A DNA stretch of 64,000 nucleotides from Mactra quadrangularis (Eukaryota > Mollusca > Bivalvia > Venerida > Mactridae), in NCBI GenBank assembly GCA_025267735.1, contig CM046293.1, positions 14,346,560 to 14,410,559 on the forward strand. Direction: 5' to 3'. The notes under the pieces were generated by a model, which had not been told where the DNA came from, did not search any database, and saw only the letters and a program-made list of their open reading frames with translations. Numbering within the stretch: position 1 is the first letter of the stretch; the number at the start of each line of letters is the position of its first letter. The position numbers and the translations under genes are program-made. Of this stretch, positions 25,106 through 37,639 are shown in pieces.

Positions 25106-26007
25106 TTCATTCAATCTTGGAACAATTTTTGATAAATCTGCTTTTTTATAAGTTTTCAACGCAACATATTGAAGAAAAAACGTAGTGTTTATCGGCACTA
25201 AGAGTAATGCACCTGCGCATATGCCAAACAGGTGGAGCTTAAGAGTTCAATCCACATACTCGCCAACCCTGGGTTGTACTGACTATTGATATACGTTGGT
25301 AACTTGACCTTATATGCTTCATTAGTGCTTAATTGAACTATCAACATGATGTAAACCAGTCACAAGTCTGGTTAAACCGTTGAAGGAGTGACCCCGACAG
25401 CAATTCAATAAATAAAATGTTTTCTTGATCCTATATTTTATTTGAAATAGAGACGATTGTAGCCCTTATCAATCTGAAGGTGTTTATCAATATATACTCA
25501 GAAATAATACGGAATCTGACGTTATCATTCTTCAACAATGTGTTGCCAATATAGATGATACGCATCAATAAACTTCCTAAATTATTCAATTATGATAATT
25601 TATTAAAATAGGAAATGCCTAACAACAAATTACTCCATTACAAAAACTATTTTAAGGGCAGTCTTCGCATTTAGCCGGTGGACCGTGGACCGAGTCCATC
25701 GAAATCGCCGTCGGTTCAGCGACTTTTAGAATGTTAGAGTCCACCATTTTTTGACAGCCTACATTTTCCATATTCAATAAAAATTGTTATCTAAAGTTAT
25801 ATTTTTATATGATTTTATCATATATTATGCTATATCATTAATATGAACTGCATATTTTAATATATTGCCATTCACTAAGACCTTTTTGGTCCAGTAAACT
25901 TTCATTCGGTAAAAATCCATTTTGCTCGAGCTTAGGGCGCTACTCCGAGTTAAAGAACTCTTATTATCTGATTACAGGTAGTCAATAACAAAGTGTTTAA
26001 TGTTCAA
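25106..26007. other. Left flank of the satellite locus
   Basis: A possible degraded tRNA-like SINE (GAGTTCAATCC box near 25240) is present; no gene was seen. Confidence 0.3.
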
Positions 26008-29000
26008 ATCATCGACGTTCGACATTCATTAATAATGGTCCGAATGTAGTTTTGAGGTTGAATATCGAACCAGCTCGACGTTCGACATTCATTGATAATA
26101 GTCCGAATGTAGTTCTAAGGTTGAATATCGAACCAGTTCGACGTTCGACATTCATTAATGATAGTGATGCGAATGTAGTTCTGAGATTGAATATCGAACC
26201 AGCTCGACGTTCGACATTCATAAAAGATAGTCCGAATGTAGTTCTGAGGTTGAATATCGAACCAGTTCGACGTTCGACATTCATTAATAATAGTCCGAAT
26301 GTAGTTCTGAGGTTGAATATCGAACCAGCTCGACGTTCGACATTCATAAATAAAAGTCTGAATGTAGTTCTAAAGTTGAATATCGAACCAGCTCGACGTT
26401 CGACATTCATAAAAGATAGCCCGAATGTAGTTCTGAGGTTGAATATCGAACCAGGTCGACGTTCGACATTCATTAATAATACTAATGCGAATGTAGTTCT
26501 GAGGTTGAATATCGAACCAGTTCGACGTTTGACATTCATTAATAATAGTCCGAATGTAGTTTTGAGGTTCAATATCGATCCAGCTCGACGTTAGACATTC
26601 ATTAATGATAATGATGCGAATGTAGTTCTGAGGTTGAATATCGAACCAGCTCGACGTTCGACATTCATAAAAGATAGTCCGAATGTAGTTCTGAGGTTGA
26701 ATATCGAACCAGTTCGATGTTCGACATTCATTAATAATAGTCCGAATGTAGTTCTGAGGTTGAATATCGAACCAGCTCGACGTTCGACATTCATAAATAA
26801 AAGTCTGAATGTAGTTCTGAAGTTGAATATCGAACCAGCTCGACGTTCGACATTCATAAATAATAGTCCGAATGTAGTTCTGAGGTTGAATATCGAACCA
26901 GCTCGACGTTCGACATTCATAAAAGATAGTCCGAATGTAGTTCTGAGGTTGAATATCGAACCAGTTCGATGTTCGACATTCATTAATAATAGTCCGAATG
27001 TAGTTCTGAGGTTGAATATCGAACCAGCTCGACGTTCGACATTCATAAATAAAAGTCTGAATGTAGTTCTGAAGTTGAATATCGAACCAGCTCGACGTTC
27101 GACATTCATTAATAATAGTCCGAATGTAGTTTTGAGGTTGAATATCGAACCAGCTCGACGTTCGACATTCAAAAAAATAAGCCCGAATGTAGTTCTGAGG
27201 TTGAATATCGAACCAGTTCGATGTTCGACATTCATTAATAATAGTCCAAATGTAATTCTGAGGTTGAATATCGAACCAGGTCGACGTTCGACATTCATTA
27301 ATAATACTAATGCGAATGTAGTTCTGAAGTTGAATATCGAACCAGTTCGACGTTCGACATTCATTAATAATAGTCCGAATGTAGTTTTGAGGGTCAATAT
27401 CGATCCAGCTCGACGTTCGACATTCATTAATGATAATGATGCGAATGTAGTTCTGAGATTGAAGATCGAACCAGCTCGACGTTCGACATTCATAAAAGAT
27501 AGTCCGAATGTAGTTCTGAGGTTGAATATCGAACCAGTTCGATGTTCGACATTCATTAATAATAGTCCGAATGTAGTTCTGAGGTTGAATATCGAACCAG
27601 CTCGACGTTCGACATTCATAAATAAAAGTCTGAATGTAGTTCTGAAGTTGAATATCGAACCAGCTCGACGTTCGCCATTCATTAATAATAGTCCGAATGT
27701 AGTTCTGAGGTTGAATATCGAACCAGCTCGACGTTCGACATTCCTAAATAAAAGTCTGAATGTAGTTCTGAAGTTGAATATCGAACCAGCTCGACGTTCG
27801 ACATTCATAAATAATAGTCCGAATGTAGTTCTGAGGTTGAATATCGCACCAGCTCGACGTTCGACATTCATAAAAGATAGCCCGAATGTAGTTCTGAGGT
27901 TGAATATCGAACCAGTTCGATGTTCGACATTCATTAATAATAGTCCGAATGTAGTTCTGAGGTTGAATATCGAACCAGCTCGACGTTCGACATTCATAAA
28001 TAAAAGTCTGAATGTAGTTCTGAAGTTGAATATCGAACCAGCTCGACGTTCGACATTCATTAATAATAGTCCGAATGTAGTTCTGAGGTTGAATATCGAA
28101 CCAGCTCGACGTTCGGCATTCATTAATAATACTAATGCGAATGTAGTTCTGAGGTTGAATATCGAACCAGTTCGACGTTCGACATTCATTAATAATAGTC
28201 TGAATGTAGTTTTGAGGTTGAATATCGAACCAGCTCGACGTTCGACATTCATTAATAATAGTCCGAATGTAGTTCTGAGGTTGAATATCGAACCAGTTTG
28301 ACGTTCGACATTCATTAATGATAATGATAGTCCGAATGTAGTTCTGAGGTTGAATATCGAACCAGCTCGACGTTCGACATTCATTGATAATACTAATGCG
28401 AATGTAGTTCTGAGGTTGAATATCGAACCAGTTCGACGTTCGACATTCATTAATAATGGTCCGAATGTAGTTTTGAGGTTGAATATCGAACCAGCTCGAC
28501 GTTCGACATTCATTGATAATAGTCCGAATGTAGTTCTAAGGTTGAATATCGAACCAGTTCGACGTTCGACATTCATTAATGATAGTGATGCGAATGTAGT
28601 TCTGAGATTGAATATCGAACCAGCTCGACGTTCGACATTCATAAAAGATAGTCCGAATGTAGTTCTGAGGTTGAATATCGAACCAGTTCGACGTTCGACA
28701 TTCATTAATAATAGTCCGAATGTAGTTCTGAGGTTGAATATCGAACCAGCTCGACGTTCGACATTCATAAATAAAAGTCTGAATGTAGTTCTAAAGTTGA
28801 ATATCGAACCAGCTCGACGTTCGACATTCATTAATAATAGTCCAAATGTAATTTTGAGGTTGAATATCGAACCAGGTCGACGTTCGACATTCATTAATAA
28901 TACTAATGCGAATGAAGTTCTGAGGTTGAATATCAAACCAGTTCGACGTTCGACATTCATTAATAATAGTCCGAATGTAGTTTTGAGGTTCAATATCGAT

Positions 29001-30628
29001 CCAGCTCGACGTTCGACATTCAATAATGATAATGATGCGAATGTAGTTCTGAGATTGAATATCGAACCAGCTCGACGTTCGACATTCATAAAAGATAGTC
29101 CGAATGTAGTTCTGAGGTTGAATATCGAACCAGTTCGATGTTCGACATTCATTAATAATAGTCCGAATGTAGTTCTGAGGTTGAATATCGAACCAGCTCG
29201 ACGTTCGACATTCATAAAAGATAGCCCGAATGTAGTTCTGAGGTTGAATATCGAACCAGTTCGATGTTCGACATTCATTAATAATAGTCCGAATGTAGTT
29301 CTGAGGTTGAATATCGAACCAGCTCGACGTTCGACATTCATAAATAAAAGTCTGAATGTAGTTCTGAAGTTGAATATCGAACCAGCTCGACGTTCGACAT
29401 TCATTAATAATAGTCCGAATGTAGTTCTGAGGTTGAATATCGAACCAGTTTGACGTTCGACATTCATTAATGATAATGATAGTCCGAATGTAGTTCTGAG
29501 GTTGAATATCGAACCAGCTCGACGTTCGACATTCATAAATAAAAGTCTGAATGTAGTTCTGAAGTTGAATATCGAACCAGCTCGACGTTCGCCATTCATT
29601 AATAATAGTCCGAATGTAGTTCTGAGGTTGAATATCGAACCAGCTCGACGTTCGACATTCATAAAAGATAGCCCGAATGTAGTTCTGAGGTTGAATATCG
29701 AACCAGTTCGATGTTCGACATTCATTAATAATAGTCCGAATGTAGTTCTGAGGTTGAATATCGAACCAGCTCGACGTTCGACATTCATAAATAAAAGTCT
29801 GAATGTAGTTCTGAAGTTGAATATCGAACCAGCTCGACGTTCGACATTCATAAAAGATAGCCCGAATGTAGTTCTGAGGTTGAATATCGAACCAGTTCGA
29901 TGTTCGACATTCATTAATAATAGTCCGAATGTAGTTCTGAGGTTGAATATCGAACCAGCTCGACGTTCGACATTCATAAATAAAAGTCTGAATGTAGTTC
30001 TGAAGTTGAATATCGAACCAGCTCGACGTTCGACATTCATTAATAATAGTCCGAATGTAGTTTTGAGGTTGAATATCGAACCAGCTCGACGTTCGACATT
30101 CATTAATAATACTAATGCGAATGTAGTTCTGAGGTTGAATATCGAACCAGTTCGACGTTCGACATTCATTACTAATAGTCTGAATGTAGTTTTGAGGTTG
30201 AATATCGAACCAGCTCGACGTTCGACATTCAGTAATAATAGTCCGAATGTAGTTCTGAGGTTGAATATCGAACCAGTTCGACGTTCGACATTCATTAATG
30301 ATAATGATGCGAACGTAGTTCTGAGATTGAATATCGAATCAGCTCGACGTTCGACATTCATAAAAGATAGTCCGAATGTAGTTCTGAGGTTGAATATCGA
30401 ACCAGTTCGACGTTCGACATTCATTAATAATAGTCCGAATGTAGTTCTAAGGTTGAATATCGAACCAGCTCGACGTTCGACATTCATTAATAATAGTCAG
30501 AAAGTAGTTCTGAAGTTCAATATCGAACCAGCTTGATGTTCGACATTCATTAATTATAGTCTGAATATAGTTCTGAGGTTGAATATCGAACCAGTTCGAC
30601 GTTCGACATTCATTAACAATAATGATGC
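26008..30628 (+). repeat. Satellite arm 1: 63/66-bp tandem repeat, about 73 units
   Basis: The unit joins GAATGTAGTTCTGAGG, TTGAATATCGAACCAG, CTCGACGTTCGACATTC and a variable AT spacer. Spacer types such as TTAATAATAGTC, TAAAAGATAGTC and TAAATAAAAGTC give 63 bp; those with ACTAATGC or GATAATGATGC give 66 bp. CCAGCTCG alternates with CCAGTTCG. Units recur in a fixed order, notably a four-unit block of 252 bp between 26.6 and 30.1 kb, so higher-order repeats exist. Both strands stay open for long stretches (minus 26591-30487, 1298 codons; plus 26634-28301 and others). With no plausible promoter, domain or codon signal I read this as a by-product of a period divisible by three. Confidence 0.95.
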
Positions 30629-32060
30629 AAAGCCTATGCTGGGCACTAGGCCGCGCTTGAATCAGCGGAGCACGGCTTGTTTCAGCGGGGAAACCTCGGC
30701 TGTGCCGTGGGCGGCGCTAGAATCAGCGGCAGGCGGCTTGGATAGGCGGGGGAACCTCGGCTGGGGACTCAGTCGGGGCTTCAGTGGGCTCTGCGGGCTT
30801 CTGACGGGGTCTACGCGGCCTGCCGATGATACCCGCCTGTCTGGCTTGATTTCAGCAGAGGCAAGCAATGGACACCGAGTTTTACCTCGTCTGCAAGCCA
30901 GGCGCGCTTGAATCAGCGGCGGACGGCTTGATTCGGCGAGGAAACATCGGCTGGGGCCTTGGTCGCGCTTGAATCAGCGGAGCACGGCTTGTTTCAGCGG
31001 GGAAACCTCGGCTGTGCCGTGGGCGGCGCTAGAATCAGCGGCAGGCGGCTTGGATAGGCGGGGGAACCTCGGCTGGGGACTCAGTCGGGGCTTCAGTGGG
31101 CTCTGCGGGCTTCTACCGGGGTCTACGCGGCCTGCCGATGATACCCGCCTGTCTGGCTTGATTTCAGCAGAGGCAAGCAATGGACACCGAGTTTTACCTC
31201 GTCTGCAAGCCAGGCGCGCTTGAATCAGCGGCGGACGGCTTGATTCGGCGAGGAAACATCGGCTGGGGCCTTGGTCGCGCTTGAATCAGCGGAGCACGGC
31301 TTGTTTCAGCGGGGAAAGCCCGGCTGGGCCTTCGGCCGCGCTTGAATCAGCGGCGGACGGCTTGTTTCAGCGGGGATACCTCGGCTGGATCCTTGGCCGC
31401 GCTTGAATCAGCGGAGCACGGCTTGTTTCAGCGGGGAAAGCCCAGCTTGGCCCTTGGCAGCACTTGAATCAGCGGCGGACGGCTTGGATCAGCGGGGAAA
31501 CCTCGGCTGGGCCCTTGGCCGCGCTTGAATCAGCGCCAGGCGCGCTTTAATGCGCGGCGGACGGCTTTTTCCAGCGGGAAAACCTCGTATAGGCCCTTGG
31601 CCGTGCTTAAATCAACGGCAGGCGGCTTCGATCAGCGGGGAAACCTCGGCTGGGCACTCTGCCGGGGCTTTATTGGGCTCCGCGGGCCTTTAACGAGGGT
31701 CTATGCGGCCTACCACCGATATCGGTCTGGCGCGCTTGATTTCAGCGGAGGCAAGGACGGGACACCAGGGTTTACCTCGGCTGCAAGCCAGGGACGCTTG
31801 AATCAGCATCAGACGGCTTGTTTCAGCGGGGAAACCTCTGCTGGGCCCTTGGCCGCGCTTGAACCAGCGGCAGGCGGCTTGGATCAGCGGGGGAACATCG
31901 GCTGGGTACTCGGCCGGGGCTTCATCGGGCTTTGCGGGTCTGTTACTGTGGTCTACGCGGATTGTCGCTGATATCGGCCTGGCTCGCTTGATTTAAGCGG
32001 GGTTAAGCACGGGACACCGAATATACCTCCTCTGTTGGTCGCAACCCGTTTCAGCGACTA
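30629..32060 (+). repeat. GC-rich satellite, about 61-bp unit with 312-bp higher-order repeat
   Basis: The basic unit is GCGCTTGAATCAGCGG, an A/G-rich variable part, ACGGCTTGTTTCAGCGGGG, then AACCTCGGCTGGGCC, about 61 bp. A larger block (from 30653, 30965 and the start of a third at 31277) repeats at exactly 312 bp with almost no change, and includes a segment ending in TTTACCTCGTCTGCAAGCC. The composition contrasts sharply with the AT-rich surroundings. Short open frames inside are repeated and are not taken as genes. Confidence 0.9.
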
Positions 32061-32266
32061 AAAAAGTGCAGTTAATAATTCATTGTTCTTTTATTTACAC
32101 GATTGATGCACGATTGATTATCGCTCTCGTGCAGCACAGCGACGCTTCATATAAAGAGGCTTTATTCGGAACTCCAAATTATGGGTTTCGTGCACAGGCG
32201 GTACAAAATCGGAATAAATCCTATTGTTCTCTGTACATACTTTCATTGTAACGATAAAAGTTAGTT

Positions 32267-32580
32267 CGCCCGCCCGGCTAGCTCAGTCGGTAGCGAACAA
32301 GTCTTCTGATCGAGGTGTCGTGAGTTCGATTCATGGGCGGGGCATACTTTCGTGAAGCTTGGTCATGAAATAATTTCTATTGTCATTCTCCTTCCTACCA
32401 CTGATTCTAAATCATGTACGGCAGTTGTCAGTCACTGAAGGAAGTAGCGCCTAGTAACTGGTTAACAGCTAAATCCAGAGATTTACGTTTTCTAGGAACG
32501 GTGAGTAGGTTGACTGACTGCCATGATATGACCTATACAATGTGTTGCTGCGGCGTTAAACCAACAGAACAAACACGCAA
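32267..32580 (+). mobile_element. tRNA-Lys-like SINE, family 2, in the satellite spacer
   Basis: GCCCGGCTAGCTCAGTCGGT is tRNA-Lys-like, with B box GAGTTCGATTC. The body has GTTAACAGCTAAATCC and GAGTAGGTTGACTGACTG, and the 3' end TGTTGCTGCGGCGTTAAACC. Confidence 0.88.
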
Positions 32581-33206
32581 CTAACACAAAAGTTTGTTTG
32601 TACCACAGGTAAAACCCCAAAAATTTGAATTCCGGATATAGTCTATTCATGTGATTGACTATACATAAACATATTTATACATGTATCTATGTACTTATCT
32701 TAATATCTATATACTCATCTCCAACAATATATTATACTATTATAGAACGCTCATGTCTATACTAATATTAGACCATTAGAGCATTCTAAGAAGTAATTAA
32801 GAAAATATACTTTATAGGTAATTAGCAACTATTTATTTTTATGTATTAATATAATGTCACCAAACTTTCATATATTCTATGGTTTGATTTTGCTAATGTA
32901 TTTAATATTAGACATGATCATATATTTATGTTTAACATTGAATGTTGATTTATATGCATGCCTTCACTGGAAATGTAAATGTTGAAATGAATGTACTTTA
33001 ATGTATTGTATAAATGTAAAATCATGGACATATTGTCTAAATTTTGAAATAAATTATCTATCTATCTATATTTTGTTAGCTAGATGTCTTAATATTGTGT
33101 CAACAAAAATATTAAAAACAAATATTGCATGAATAAAAGTACTTCGATCCAAAGAAATTAAGTAAACAACCAATGTGCTAAATATTGAAAAATATACATA
33201 CGTCTA
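32581..33206. other. Satellite spacer, AT-rich, no gene
   Basis: Non-repetitive AT-rich sequence between the two satellite arms. Confidence 0.4.
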
Positions 33207-33900
33207 ATATTATTAACGAATGTCAAATATCGAGCTGGTTCGATATTGAACCTTAGAACTACATTCGGACTATTATGAATGAATGTCGAACGTCGAACTG
33301 GTTCGATATTCAACCTCAGAACTACATTCGGACTATTAATAATGAATGTCAAACGTCGAGCTGGTTCGATATTCAATCACAGAACTAGATTCGGACTATT
33401 ATTAACGAATGTCGAACGTCGAGCTAGTTCGATATTCAACCTCAGAGCTACATTCGGACTATTATTAATGAATGTCGGAAAAGGGTTCGATATTCAACCT
33501 CAGAACTACATTCGCATCATTATCATTAATGAATGTCGAACGTCAAGCTGGTTCGATATTTAACCTCAGAACTACATTCGCATCATTATTATTATGAAAG
33601 TCGAATGTCGAGCTGGTTTGATATTCAACCTCAGAACTACATTCGGACTATTATTAATGAATGTCGAACGTCGAGCTGGTTCGATATTAAACTTCAAAAC
33701 TACATTCAGACTTTTATTAATGAATGTCGAACGTCGAGCTGGTTCGATATTCAACGTCAGAACTACATTCGGACTATTATTAATGAATGTCGAACGTCGA
33801 ACTGGTTCGATATTCAACCTCAGAACTACATCGGACTATAATTAATGAATGTCGAACGTCGAGTTGGTTCGATATTCAACTTCAGACCTACATTCGCATC
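33207..33900 (-). repeat. Satellite arm 2a: 63/66-bp repeat in reverse orientation
   Basis: About 11 units of the repeat found at 26-30.6 kb, here reverse complemented (GAATGTCGAACGTCGAG, CTGGTTCGATATTCAAC). Units at the outer edge are more diverged, for example a shortened one near 33475. Confidence 0.92.
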
Positions 33901-34512
33901 AACGTCGAGCAGAGCCCAGCCGAGGTTCCCCGCTGATCCAAGCCGCCTGCCGCTGATTCCAGCGCCGCCCAGGGCCCAGCCGAGGTTCCCCCGCTGAAAC
34001 AGGCCGTGCTCCGCTGATTCAAGCGCGGCCAAGTTCCAGCCGAGTTTTCCCCGCTGAAACAAGCCGTCTGACGCTTATTCAAGCGCGGCCGAAGGTCTAG
34101 CCGGGCTTTCCCTGCTGAAACAAGCCGTGCTCCGCTGATTAAAGTGTGACCAAGGGCCCAGCCGATGTTTTCCCGACGAATCAAGCCGTCCACCGCTGAT
34201 ACAAGCGCGCCTGGCTTGCAGCCGAGGAAAACCCCGGTGTCGCTTGCTTGCCTCCGCTAAAATCAAGCCAAACAGGCAGTTATTAGCGGCAGGCCGCGTA
34301 GACCCCGGTAGAAGGCCCAGAGAGCCCACAGAGCCCGCTGAAGCCCCGTCCAAGTGCTCAGCCGAGGTTCCCACGCTGATCCAAGCCGCATGCCGCTGAT
34401 TCCAGCGCCGCCCAGGGCCAAGCCGAGGTTTTCCCGGCAGAAACAGGCCGTGCTCCACTGATTCAAGCGCGGCCAAGGGCCCAATCGAAGTAACCCCGCT
34501 GAAACAAGTCGT
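33901..34512 (-). repeat. GC-rich satellite, reverse orientation, inserted in arm 2
   Basis: The reverse complement of the GC-rich repeat of 30.6-32.06 kb (CCGAGGTTCCCCGCTGATCC, GGCCGTGCTCCGCTGATTC), including one copy of the larger block with the GTAGACCCCGGTAGAAGGCC segment. It interrupts the AT-rich satellite on both sides. Confidence 0.9.
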
Positions 34513-36221
34513 CCAAACGTCGAACTGGTTCGATATTCAACCACAGAACTACATTCGGACTATTATTAATGAATGTCGAACGTCGAGCTGGTTCGATATT
34601 CAATCTCAGAACTACATTCAGACTATTATTAATGAATGTCGAACGTCGAACTGGTTCGATATTCAATTTTAAAACCACATTCGCATCATTATTGCTAATG
34701 AATGTCGAACTTAGAGCTGGTTCGATATTCAACCTCAGAACTACATTCGAAATATTATTAATAAATGTCGAACGTCGAGCTGGTTCGATATTCAATCTCA
34801 GAACTACATTCGCATCATTATCATTAATGAATGTCGAACGTCGAACTGGTTCGATATTCAACCTTAGAACTACATTCGGACTATTATTAATAAATGTCGA
34901 ACGTCGAGCTGGTTCGATATTCAACCTCAAAACTACATTCGGACTATTATTAATGAATGTCGAACGTCGAGCTGGTTCGATATTCAACCTCAGAACTACA
35001 TTCGCATTAGTATTATTAATGAATGTCGAACGTCGAGCTGGTTCGATATTCAACCTCAGAACTACATTCGGACTATTATTAATGAATGTCGAACGTCGAC
35101 CTGGTTCGATATTCAACTTCAGAACTACATTCAGACTTTTATTTATGAAAGTCGAACGTCGAGCTGGTTCGATATTCAACCTCAGAACTACATTCGGACT
35201 ATTATTAATGAATGTCGAACGTCGAACTGGTTCGATATTCAACCTCAGAACTACATTCGGACTATCTTTTATGAATGTCGAACGTCGAGCTGGTTCGATA
35301 TTCAATCTCAGAACTACATTTGCATCATTATCATTAATGAATGTCGAACGTCGAACTGGTTCGATATTCAACCTTAGAACTACATTCGAACTATTATTAA
35401 TGAATGTCGAACGTCGAGCTGGTTCGATATTCAACCTCAGAACTACATTCGGACTATTATTAATGAATGTCGAACGTCGAGCTGGTTCGATATTCAACTT
35501 CAGAACTACATTCAGACTTATATTTATGAAGTCGAACGTCGAACTGGTTCGATATTCAACCTCAGAACTACATTCGGACTATTATTAATGAATGTCGAAC
35601 GTCGAACTGGTTCGATATTCAACCTCAGAACTACATTCGGACTATCTTTTATGAATGTCGAACGTCGAGCTGGTTCGATATTCAACCTCAGAACTACATT
35701 CGGACTATTATTAATGAATGTCGAACGTCGAACTGGTTCGATATTTAACCTCAGAACTACATTCGGACTATCTTTTATGACTGTCGAACGTCGAACTGGT
35801 TCGATATTCAATCTCAGAACTACATTCGCATCACTATCATTAATGAATGTCGAACGTCGAACTGGTTCGATATTCAACCTCAGAACTACATTCGGACTAT
35901 TATCAATGAATGTCGAACGTCGAGCTGGTTCGATATTCAACCTCAAAACTACATTCGGACTATTATTAATGAATGTCGAACGTCGAACTGGTTCGATATG
36001 CAACCTCAGAACTGCATTCGCATTAGTATTATTAATGAATGTCGAACGTCGAGCTGGTTCGATATTCAACCTCAGAACTACATTCGGACTATTATTAATG
36101 AATGTCGAACGTCGAGCTGGTTCGATATTCAACTTCTGTTCGATATTGGCACATTATGCAAATTTCGAACGTCGAACTGGTTTGATATTCGATATTGAAT
36201 ATCGAATATCGAACGTCGAAT
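34513..36221 (-). repeat. Satellite arm 2b: 63/66-bp repeat in reverse orientation
   Basis: About 26 units, reverse complemented relative to arm 1, with the same spacer types. Open frames run on both strands (34463-35497 minus, 34569-35588 plus). One unit near 35529 is shifted by one base. The last part (36139-36221) decays into palindromic fragments, including a near-perfect 27-bp palindrome centred on GATATTGAATATC. Confidence 0.92.
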
Positions 36222-36543
36222 GTTTTGCTAAGTTATTGGAGCTAAAATATAGCTCGTGACGGCTGTTGAAATTTTACTCCCCACGTTAAATGCGCAAAGC
36301 CGAAAATGGCGCCCGAGTTTATAAGGGTTGACTTTTACAATTTGGTTTCTATTCTATGATTAAGATTTTAATATTTTTTGTTCGGAATAAGAAACACCTA
36401 TCCGTGAGAATTGTGTAAATAAATGCTATTTTCGGCCTTTGCACTGGGGTGGATTTCAACAGCATGACGTTTCTGACAGTTAAAAATAGTTCTATAAATA
36501 TATCTTTTCTACGGATGTATTTTACGATGTTAGAATCGAAATG

Positions 36544-36701
36544 ACTTACAGTTGTCTATATTTTGTTGTCTAATAAAATATAGGCACTCGTTTGATGCGC
36601 TTATTAAATCACTCGTGCTAAAGCACTCGTGATTTAATCATACGCGCATCACCACTCGTGCCTATATTTTATTAGACAACAAAATATAGACAACTGTAAG
36701 T
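36544..36701. repeat. 158-bp near-perfect palindrome
   Basis: The outer arms ACTTACAGTTGTCTATATTT and the complement match exactly, followed by ATAATAAAATATAGGCACTCGT-type arms with small differences, centred near 36623 on GTGCTAAAGCAC. Probably a hairpin MITE. Confidence 0.85.
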
Positions 36702-37106
36702 TATTTCTTAATTAAAGTATATAATGTGTGCGTATTTAACAAGTTTAAGGACGCTGGTGCCAGTGCAACGTTTGTTTTTCCTATTAATAAAAGGACAACG
36801 ACTTGTCACTATTGCATCCTGGGTTTAAAAACTTACAGCTCTTTAAAGCTCTGAATCGTTGTTGGTTTTTCACTGATTTCTTCTCCAAACCGTAGTATTT
36901 GTGATTTCATAGTCACGTGGTATTGCCACCGTGTATATGCCTAAGTAATGAAACGGGCAAAATAACACAATGAAGCAATTGATATATAAATTGTTTATTT
37001 ACAAATGAAAGTAATTTTAATGATATGTCGATATAAAAGTGCAAAATAAAGTAACGTAAAACATAATATTTAAAAAACTACCAACAGATTTTATAAATAT
37101 GTAATA

Positions 37107-37294
37107 ACAAAACATGGGGCAATAATGTCAATTTTCCTCTCTTAATAAGGTATATGAAAAAGTTTCTGGCCTTGTGGAAGGGTAGGTTAGTACAGGTTAT
37201 AGATAAATGTCCAGGAAAGCTAGACTAAGTGTGCGTGTGTTGGACACCGTAAAATAGCCTAAAAATATGTTGACACGGCGATAAACCCATTTTA
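37107..37294 (+). mobile_element. 5'-truncated SINE family 1
   Basis: Only the body and tail are present: AATGTCAATTTTCCTCTC, GGAAGGGTAGGTTAG, and GTTGACACGGCGATAAACCC. Confidence 0.75.
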
Positions 37295-37639
37295 AGTAAA
37301 TTATTTTATATTGAGTATTGAGCTAGTAGTATATCGCTTGGTAGAACTCATCTACTCGTATATGGGTCTTGCAAAGTTACTCGTGTACACTTAATATACT
37401 TGTATATACATTGTTTGATAAGACCAAGGTTCAAACACACAACAAGGCAGTTGATACCTTTATAGTTTATTTCGAACACCAAGCATATTTGTTCAATGAT
37501 TTGAAAGATAGCGAAACATACTACAGTCTACGGCTACTAAGTCCAGCTCTCGAGTCCAGTCCAGTCGGAGGTTTTGAACAAACTGAACAACAATATGTAA
37601 CTATCTGCTATTAAGGCATGATATATTCGCCTCTTTATA

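Noticed and set aside
30579..31971. GC-rich frames of 84-148 codons
   Set aside because: They repeat with the 312-bp and 61-bp satellite periods and show no domain.
26008..36221. CRISPR array
   Set aside because: Spacers are few, recurrent types rather than unique sequences, the context is eukaryotic, and no cas genes are present.
26009..36259. Many long open frames on both strands (MNVERRAGSIFNLRTTF and LNIEPARRSTF repeats) as protein-coding genes
   Set aside because: They are frames through a tandem repeat whose period is divisible by three; both strands are open, and there is no start context, splice or domain signal.
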